Assembly: GCA_937951485.1 (NCBI GenBank)
Contig: CALEDJ010000022.1
Coordinates: forward strand, 1-28,638
DNA: 28,638 bases
Source of the DNA: an uncultured bacterium
GTDB taxonomy: Bacteria > Hydrogenedentota > Hydrogenedentia > Hydrogenedentales > CAILVY01
Reading direction: 5' to 3'
Positions 23,741 to 28,638 of this stretch are shown piece by piece (the stretch's first letter is position 1; every line of letters starts with the position of its first letter). Under the pieces are notes generated by a model. It made no database searches. It was not told the DNA's origin and was given only the letters and a program-made list of their open reading frames with translations. Position numbers and translations under genes: made by a program.

Positions 23741-24688
23741 GTGATTCCACTTGACTCAAAACTCATCATTTACCTGTCGGGAGTCGCGTTTCTGGTCATA
23801 GCCGCGGCTACGGGCTGTGCGACCAATCGCGTAAAGGGTATATTCGAAAGTCCCGACGGTGTGCGTATTCGGTACGTGGCGGAAGGCAGAGGCGAGCCGG
23901 TGGTGTTGATTCACGGATTTGCGGTGAACGCGAACCTGAACTGGCGCTTTTACGGCGTGGCGCAAAAACTGGCGAAGCACTACCGTGTCATCACGTTTGA
24001 CAATCGCGGTCATGGCCAGAGTGATAAACCGCATGACCCCACTTTGTATGGCGCGGAACTGGTGGAAGACGTGGTGCGCCTGATGGACCACTTGGGCGTG
24101 GAACGCGCCCATGTGGCGGGGTATTCGCTGGGTGGTTTCATCACGCTTCGGTTGATGGCGTCGCACCCGGAGCGGCTCTGCAGCGCAGTGGTCTGCGCAG
24201 CGGGCTGGGAACGCCGTGAGGGCGAGCACATGCGGCAGTTGGACGAGGCGGCGAACACGCTGGAGCGCGGGGACGGATTTCGGATGATCCTCCGTTCCCT
24301 TGATCCGGAGGAGAAACCGTTCGGCGAATTGCGAATTCTCGTCGTGGACGCCTGTCTGCGGTTTCTCAATGATACGCAGGCGATGGCGGCGGCCGTGCGC
24401 AGTCTGTCCGCGCTGGAGGTGACCGAAGCGGAACTGCGGGCCAACCGCGTGCCGGTGCTGTCCATTATCGGCGAGAATGACCCGCTGAAAGGCACCGTTG
24501 ACGATCTGGCCGGCGTGCTGGCCAACCATCGCGTCGTCGTGCTCAGGAAGGCCAACCATCATACCGCCATCCGCCGTCCCCGCCTGGTGAAGGAGATGCT
24601 GTCATTCTTCAACGAACACCGGGGATGCGCCACCGCGCACTCGGCGGATGAGTCTATCAGCATCGCGGCGGAGCATGTCGCGCCATGA
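23741..24688 (+). CDS. Alpha/beta hydrolase paralogue 1 of 4 (lipoprotein-like)
   Basis: A 315-residue hydrolase with an N-terminal lipobox-like segment (VIAAATGC, C26), so probably membrane-tethered. The fold is shown by PVVLIHGFAVNANLNWRF (53-70), DNRGHG, nucleophile S129 in GYSLGGF, acid D247 (ENDPL) and His at about 273 (NHHT). The array repeats the same motifs in each member, so the members are paralogues. The start is GTG at 23741 with AGAGG upstream. Its stop overlaps the next start (ATGA). The substrate is not known. Confidence 0.87.
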   Translation: MIPLDSKLIIYLSGVAFLVIAAATGCATNRVKGIFESPDGVRIRYVAEGRGEPVVLIHGFAVNANLNWRFYGVAQKLAKHYRVITFDNRGHGQSDKPHDPTLYGAELVEDVVRLMDHLGVERAHVAGYSLGGFITLRLMASHPERLCSAVVCAAGWERREGEHMRQLDEAANTLERGDGFRMILRSLDPEEKPFGELRILVVDACLRFLNDTQAMAAAVRSLSALEVTEAELRANRVPVLSIIGENDPLKGTVDDLAGVLANHRVVVLRKANHHTAIRRPRLVKEMLSFFNEHRGCATAHSADESISIAAEHVAP

Positions 24689-25581
24689 ACTGCATCATTC
24701 GGGCCTTGTGTTGCGTTCTGGCGGGGCTTGCCTTGACGGGGTGCATCAACCATCGCGTGGTGGGAACATATTTCCAATCGGATGGCGTACCCATTCACTA
24801 CACCGACCAGGGCGCCGGAGAACCGGTGATCCTCGTTCACGGCATCGCTGTCAATGCGGACCTCAACTGGCGGCGTCCGGGCATCCTGAAGCGATTGGCA
24901 AAGGATTACCGGGTCATTGCGCTGGATAACCGGGGCCACGGCTTGAGCGGCAAGCCGCATGATCCCGGCGCATATGGCGCAGCGTTGGCCGAGGACATCC
25001 CGCGCCTGATGGACCATCTCGGCATACAGCGCGCGCACCTCGTGGGCTATTCGATGGGCGCGTTTATCGCCCTGAAACTTGCCGCGAGCCATCCCAATCG
25101 TTTTGTTACCATCATCCCTTGCGGCGGCGGTTGGGAACGCACTGATGAAACGGGATTGGCGCAACTGGAGGCGATTGCACTGGAAATCGAGACTGAACGT
25201 CGTTTCAACCTGTTGTTGCGCGAGGTGGGTCTGACCCCGCGCGGCTTTGATCGGGTCAAGGTCTTTGTCGTGAACCGTGTTTTTCGCTGCATCAACGACA
25301 CCGACGCCATTGCCGCCGTGGTGCGGTCATTGCCTGAACTCGAAGTCGGCGAGGCCGAACTGCGCGCCAACCAGGTGCCGGTATTGTTTGCCGTTGGAGA
25401 ACACGATCCCCTTCGGCGCGGGCTGGAAAACCTGGAAGGGGTGATGCAGGGGCATGAAATCGTCTATATTAGGGGCGGGAATCATTACAGCACGCTGAAG
25501 CGGATCGATCTGGTCGCGGCCATCCGTGATTTCATTGAAGCGCATCGCGACAATAAAGCGTCAACGGGAGGGAAAACGTGA
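24685..25581 (+). CDS. Alpha/beta hydrolase paralogue 2 of 4 (lipoprotein)
   Basis: A 298-residue hydrolase with a clear lipobox, LTGC (C20). PVILVHGIAVNADLNWRRPG, DNRGHGLS, nucleophile S123 in GYSMGAF (Ala where the others have Gly), acid in GEHDPL and His in GNHYST are present. The 4-bp ATGA overlap with the previous gene indicates translational coupling. The array order is lipoprotein, lipoprotein, transmembrane-anchored, transmembrane-anchored. Confidence 0.87.
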   Translation: MNCIIRALCCVLAGLALTGCINHRVVGTYFQSDGVPIHYTDQGAGEPVILVHGIAVNADLNWRRPGILKRLAKDYRVIALDNRGHGLSGKPHDPGAYGAALAEDIPRLMDHLGIQRAHLVGYSMGAFIALKLAASHPNRFVTIIPCGGGWERTDETGLAQLEAIALEIETERRFNLLLREVGLTPRGFDRVKVFVVNRVFRCINDTDAIAAVVRSLPELEVGEAELRANQVPVLFAVGEHDPLRRGLENLEGVMQGHEIVYIRGGNHYSTLKRIDLVAAIRDFIEAHRDNKASTGGKT

Positions 25582-26486
25582 CATCACGCGGGAAGAGATG
25601 GCTGGCGGTTTGCCTGGTGTTGGGCACGCTGATTATCGCGGCGGTGCTGCTGGCATTTTTCGCAACACGGCGGGTTACAGGTGATTATTTCGATTCCAAC
25701 GGCGTGCGCATTCATTACATTGTGGAGGGGACGGGCGATCCGGTGATTCTCGTTCACGGCTTCGCGGCAAATGCCGATCTGAATTGGCGGCTGCCGGGCG
25801 TGACAAAATCGTTGGCAAAGGAATTCAGGGTCATCGCGCTGGACAACCGGGGCCACGGCCTGAGCGACAAGCCGCACGACCCCAAGCAATACGGCGCGGA
25901 GATGATCGAGGATGTTGTGCGCCTGATGGACCATCTGGGCATCGAAAAAGCCCATGTCGTCGGGTATTCGATGGGTGGATTCATCACCTTGCGGCTTGCC
26001 GTTGCACACCCGGATCGCCTGCTGAGCGCGGCGCCCTGCGCCGCCGGATGGCGCGAACCCACCGTGGAAAACCTCATGATGGTTCGCGGCATTGTGGAAG
26101 CGCTGGAAAGCGGCCGGGGATTCAAACCACTCCTTTCGAATATTGAGCGGATCGGCGGGCGGCCCAACCGATTGCGCTTGGCCATTATGGACGGGGTCAT
26201 GCGCCTGATGAGCGACGAAAAGGCGCTCGCGGCAGTGATGCGCGGCTTTGTGGACTTCGCCGTTACGAAGGAACAATTGGAGGCCAATACCGTTCCTGTA
26301 TTGTCCATAGTCGGTGAAAAAGACCCTCTTCGCGACGGCGTGGATGCGATGGTCGGCGTCATGGCAAATCATAGGGCGGTGTATATCGGCGGCGGCGATC
26401 ATTTTACCACGATTCGCAATCCCCAATTTGTTGAAACCCTGAAGGCATTTCTCAGGGAACATCGCGCAGGGACGCGGGGAACATGA
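25578..26486 (+). CDS. Alpha/beta hydrolase paralogue 3 of 4 (membrane-anchored)
   Basis: A 302-residue hydrolase anchored by one N-terminal helix (about 8-29, LAVCLVLGTLIIAAVLLAFFA) with no lipobox. The rest matches its neighbours: PVILVHGFAANADLNWR, DNRGHGLSDKPHDP, nucleophile S131 in GYSMGGF, acid in GEKDPL, His in GDHFTT. It starts with GTG at 25578 in a GTGA overlap with the previous stop, with GGGAGG upstream. Confidence 0.87.
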   Translation: MTSRGKRWLAVCLVLGTLIIAAVLLAFFATRRVTGDYFDSNGVRIHYIVEGTGDPVILVHGFAANADLNWRLPGVTKSLAKEFRVIALDNRGHGLSDKPHDPKQYGAEMIEDVVRLMDHLGIEKAHVVGYSMGGFITLRLAVAHPDRLLSAAPCAAGWREPTVENLMMVRGIVEALESGRGFKPLLSNIERIGGRPNRLRLAIMDGVMRLMSDEKALAAVMRGFVDFAVTKEQLEANTVPVLSIVGEKDPLRDGVDAMVGVMANHRAVYIGGGDHFTTIRNPQFVETLKAFLREHRAGTRGT

Positions 26487-27460
26487 AGAAGAAGATTCTC
26501 ATTGGATGCAGCGCGTTCCTGTTGTTGTGCGTCGCAACGGTGGGCGTGCTTGCGTTTCTGCTGTTTCACCGGGTGGAAGGACAATACTTCGACGCAAACG
26601 GCGTAAGGATTCACTACACCGTCGAGGGCAAAGGGGATCCTGTAATCCTGGTGCACGGACTGGCGGCGAACGCGGACCTCAACTGGCGCCGTCCCGGCGT
26701 GACGGCGGCCCTGCGCCGGAATTTTCAGGTCATTATGTTCGACTGTCGCGGTCACGGCCTGAGCGACCGCCCCACGGAACCCGAACAGTACGGCATGGAA
26801 CTTGTTAATGATGTGATTCGGTTGATGGACCACCTGGCCATTGAGAAGGCCCATATCGCAGGTTACTCGATGGGCGGATTCATCGTGTTGAAACTGCTGG
26901 AAACCCACCCCCAGCGCTTCCAAAGCGCTGCGATCTGTTCCGCGGGCTGGAAACGGCCGGATGATGACCGACCGTTGCCCAACCCATACCAGCCGCCCCC
27001 GCCGGAAGCCGCATCACGCGATGCGCTGAACGCCGGCATGCCTGCGATGATCCCCGCCTTTGCCGCACGGCGCGGTCCGGTCCACGTTGTGCGTAACTGG
27101 GTGGGTGACAAGATCAACAGCCGCACCGCCATGAAAGCGTTGAAAAAATCCGCGGAAATGATTGCCATCCCGGAAGAGGTCCTCCGGAACAACACCGTCC
27201 CGGCGATATGCTTTATCGGCGACCGCGATGGATTTCTCCCCTATGCCAGGGACCTGCACAGGGTGATGGCGCAACTCGAACTTGTGGTGTTACCCGGCGT
27301 CAACCACCTGACCGCCCCCCTGCAACCGGCATTCCGCCGGGGTCTGCGCGATTTTTTCATCCGGCACCGCATGTCGGAAAAAGAAAAAATGCCCCCGGCG
27401 GCGCGGCTGGAAAGAGATGAAAGGCTTCAGATGTGTGCCATTCTCGATATGGAACGATGA
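26483..27460 (+). CDS. Alpha/beta hydrolase paralogue 4 of 4 (membrane-anchored, with insert)
   Basis: A 325-residue hydrolase anchored by an N-terminal helix (about 5-28). It has PVILVHGLAANADLNWRRPG, DCRGHGLSDRP, nucleophile S129 in GYSMGGF, acid in GDRDGF and His in VNHLTA. It differs from the others by a Pro-rich segment (NPYQPPPPEAA) after the elbow domain, and it lacks the GExDPL form. The start overlaps the previous stop (ATGA). It ends the array; the next gene begins 96 bp later. Confidence 0.87.
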   Translation: MKKKILIGCSAFLLLCVATVGVLAFLLFHRVEGQYFDANGVRIHYTVEGKGDPVILVHGLAANADLNWRRPGVTAALRRNFQVIMFDCRGHGLSDRPTEPEQYGMELVNDVIRLMDHLAIEKAHIAGYSMGGFIVLKLLETHPQRFQSAAICSAGWKRPDDDRPLPNPYQPPPPEAASRDALNAGMPAMIPAFAARRGPVHVVRNWVGDKINSRTAMKALKKSAEMIAIPEEVLRNNTVPAICFIGDRDGFLPYARDLHRVMAQLELVVLPGVNHLTAPLQPAFRRGLRDFFIRHRMSEKEKMPPAARLERDERLQMCAILDMER

Positions 27461-27556
27461 ACTGTGTGTGTGCCGCCGTCGCTGTCGGGGGCTAAGCCTT
27501 CACAGACAGTATACCACAAAAACTGATGGAATGCCAAAAAGCAAGGAGACAAGGCC

Positions 27557-28558
27557 ATGACAATCCGAGTGGGACTGCTGGGAATGGGCATGATGGGCAA
27601 GTGCCATCACGACACTTACGCGAAAATCAAGGGCGTGCGCGTGGAAGCCGTCTGCGACGCGGACGCGGAAAAACGCAAAGGCCAAATCGGGCACGATTTC
27701 GGCGAAATAGACGTCTCCGGCTATCGGGTCTACAGCCGCGCCGAACAACTGCTTGCAGACCCCAATCTTGACGTGATTGACATCAGCCTGCCCACCTTCT
27801 TGCACGCCAAGTACACCATCGCCGCGCTGCGCGCGGGCAAGCACGTGATTTGCGAAAAGCCCATGGCGCGCAGCGCCGCCGAAGCGAAGAGCATGGTGGC
27901 GGCGGCCAGAAAAACCGGCAAGAAACTCTTTCTTGCGCACTGCATCCGCTTCTGGCCGTCATATGCCAAGGCGCGGGAGATTGTACAGAGCGGGCGCTAC
28001 GGCAGCGTCCGCACCGCTCGTTTCTGCCGTCTGTCAGGGCTGCCGGGCTGGAGTTGGAAAAACTGGCTCCAGCAATCGAGCAAAAGCGGCCTGTGCGCCC
28101 TGGACCTGCACATCCACGACGCGGATTTCGTGATGTATCTCTTTGGCAAGCCGAAATCGGTGCTCAGCGTGGCGGGCGGACTGAGACCCGGCAGCCTGGA
28201 CCATATCATCACCGCTTACAACTACGGCGGCGGACGCCTCATCAGCGCCGAGGGCGCCTGGGAATACGCGTCCGGCTACCCCTTCAGCATGACCTTCAGC
28301 ATCGCCATGGAACGCGCCACGCTTGACATGACCCGCGACCTCAAATTGATGATCTACCCCGTGGGCGGATCACCAAAGGAGGTCAAAGTACCGGCGGGGG
28401 ATGGTTACCTGCATGAACTGCGGCATTTCATCGAGTGCATCCATGCCGGGGAAGACTCCCCCATCATTCCCCCGGAATCGGCCCTGAACAGCATTCAACT
28501 CGTGGAAGCCGAAATTAAGTCAGCCAGGACCGGAAAACCCGTAACGGTGCGTTTCTGA
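27557..28558 (+). CDS. Gfo/Idh/MocA family oxidoreductase
   Basis: A 333-residue NAD(P)-dependent dehydrogenase-like enzyme. The Rossmann motif is GLLGMGMMGKCH (GxGxxG) at the start, and EKP is at 100-102 (VICEKPMA). LAHCIRFWPSY and LDLHIHDADFVMYLFG are family-like active-site segments, the latter resembling the D-x-x-x-H/D helix. The substrate is unknown, probably a sugar or cyclitol. GGAG lies 9 bases before the ATG. It is only distantly similar to the gene at 9440, so this is not a recent duplication. From 28559 to the window end no gene is seen. Confidence 0.9.
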   Translation: MTIRVGLLGMGMMGKCHHDTYAKIKGVRVEAVCDADAEKRKGQIGHDFGEIDVSGYRVYSRAEQLLADPNLDVIDISLPTFLHAKYTIAALRAGKHVICEKPMARSAAEAKSMVAAARKTGKKLFLAHCIRFWPSYAKAREIVQSGRYGSVRTARFCRLSGLPGWSWKNWLQQSSKSGLCALDLHIHDADFVMYLFGKPKSVLSVAGGLRPGSLDHIITAYNYGGGRLISAEGAWEYASGYPFSMTFSIAMERATLDMTRDLKLMIYPVGGSPKEVKVPAGDGYLHELRHFIECIHAGEDSPIIPPESALNSIQLVEAEIKSARTGKPVTVRF

Positions 28559-28638
28559 GGGGGGCGGCGCGCGGCAGCGGGAAAAACGACAAAAAGGACA
28601 TTAAAAACGCCAGGGACAACTACTGAGCCACAATGTCA

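Overview
This 28.6 kb window looks like chromosomal DNA from an uncultured, GC-rich, Gram-negative bacterium. Four features suggest the Candidatus Hydrogenedentota / Planctomycetes-like part of the tree: a long Gly-Glu repeat linker joined to a CFI-box C-terminal domain, Gfo/Idh/MocA oxidoreductases, rhamnose-processing enzymes, and gene-poor gaps filled with palindromic repeats. This placement is an inference from gene content. No rRNA or ribosomal marker is present. I saw no tRNA, transposase, integrase, phage gene or CRISPR array.

Layout. Positions 1-147 hold a tandem 54-bp palindromic repeat. Positions 368-2822 are a tightly coupled minus-strand operon: dtd, an Fmt-family formyltransferase, and a GT2 glycosyltransferase with TPRs. 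Positions 3041-3369 hold three copies of a conserved 66-bp core, each enclosed by a different self-complementary stem. Positions 3418-5261 encode an anti-sigma/FecR-like protein and an ECF sigma factor. Back-to-back ECF-type promoter motifs separate the sigma gene from a divergent gene at 5492 for a Gly-Glu-rich CFI-box membrane protein. Positions 6314-9157 encode a secreted protein joining a GH78-like alpha-L-rhamnosidase to an L,D-transpeptidase domain. Positions 9440-12281 hold an oxidoreductase, two overlapping membrane-protein genes built from a repeated motif, and an acyltransferase. Positions 12397-14400 encode a secreted double alpha/beta hydrolase.

After a repeat-rich gap (14401-15002) come a secreted thioredoxin-fold-like protein, a PL22/TolB-like beta-propeller, an ACT-domain protein, an HDOD protein, rhamnulokinase (rhaB), a lipoprotein, a DinB-like protein, a DJ-1 family protein, a small unknown protein and a DMT transporter. 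Positions 23741-27460 hold four paralogous membrane-anchored alpha/beta hydrolases in tandem, each start overlapping the previous stop by 4 bp. A second Gfo/Idh/MocA oxidoreductase closes the window.

How the genes may work together. The GH78 domain, rhaB and the WbbL-like glycosyltransferase give a rhamnose theme, although they are not in one operon. Many products are predicted to be secreted or envelope-anchored, as expected of a bacterium that degrades or remodels complex glycans. The most unusual items are the triple stem-and-core repeat, the rhamnosidase-L,D-transpeptidase fusion, the coupled four-paralogue hydrolase array and the symmetric ECF promoter.
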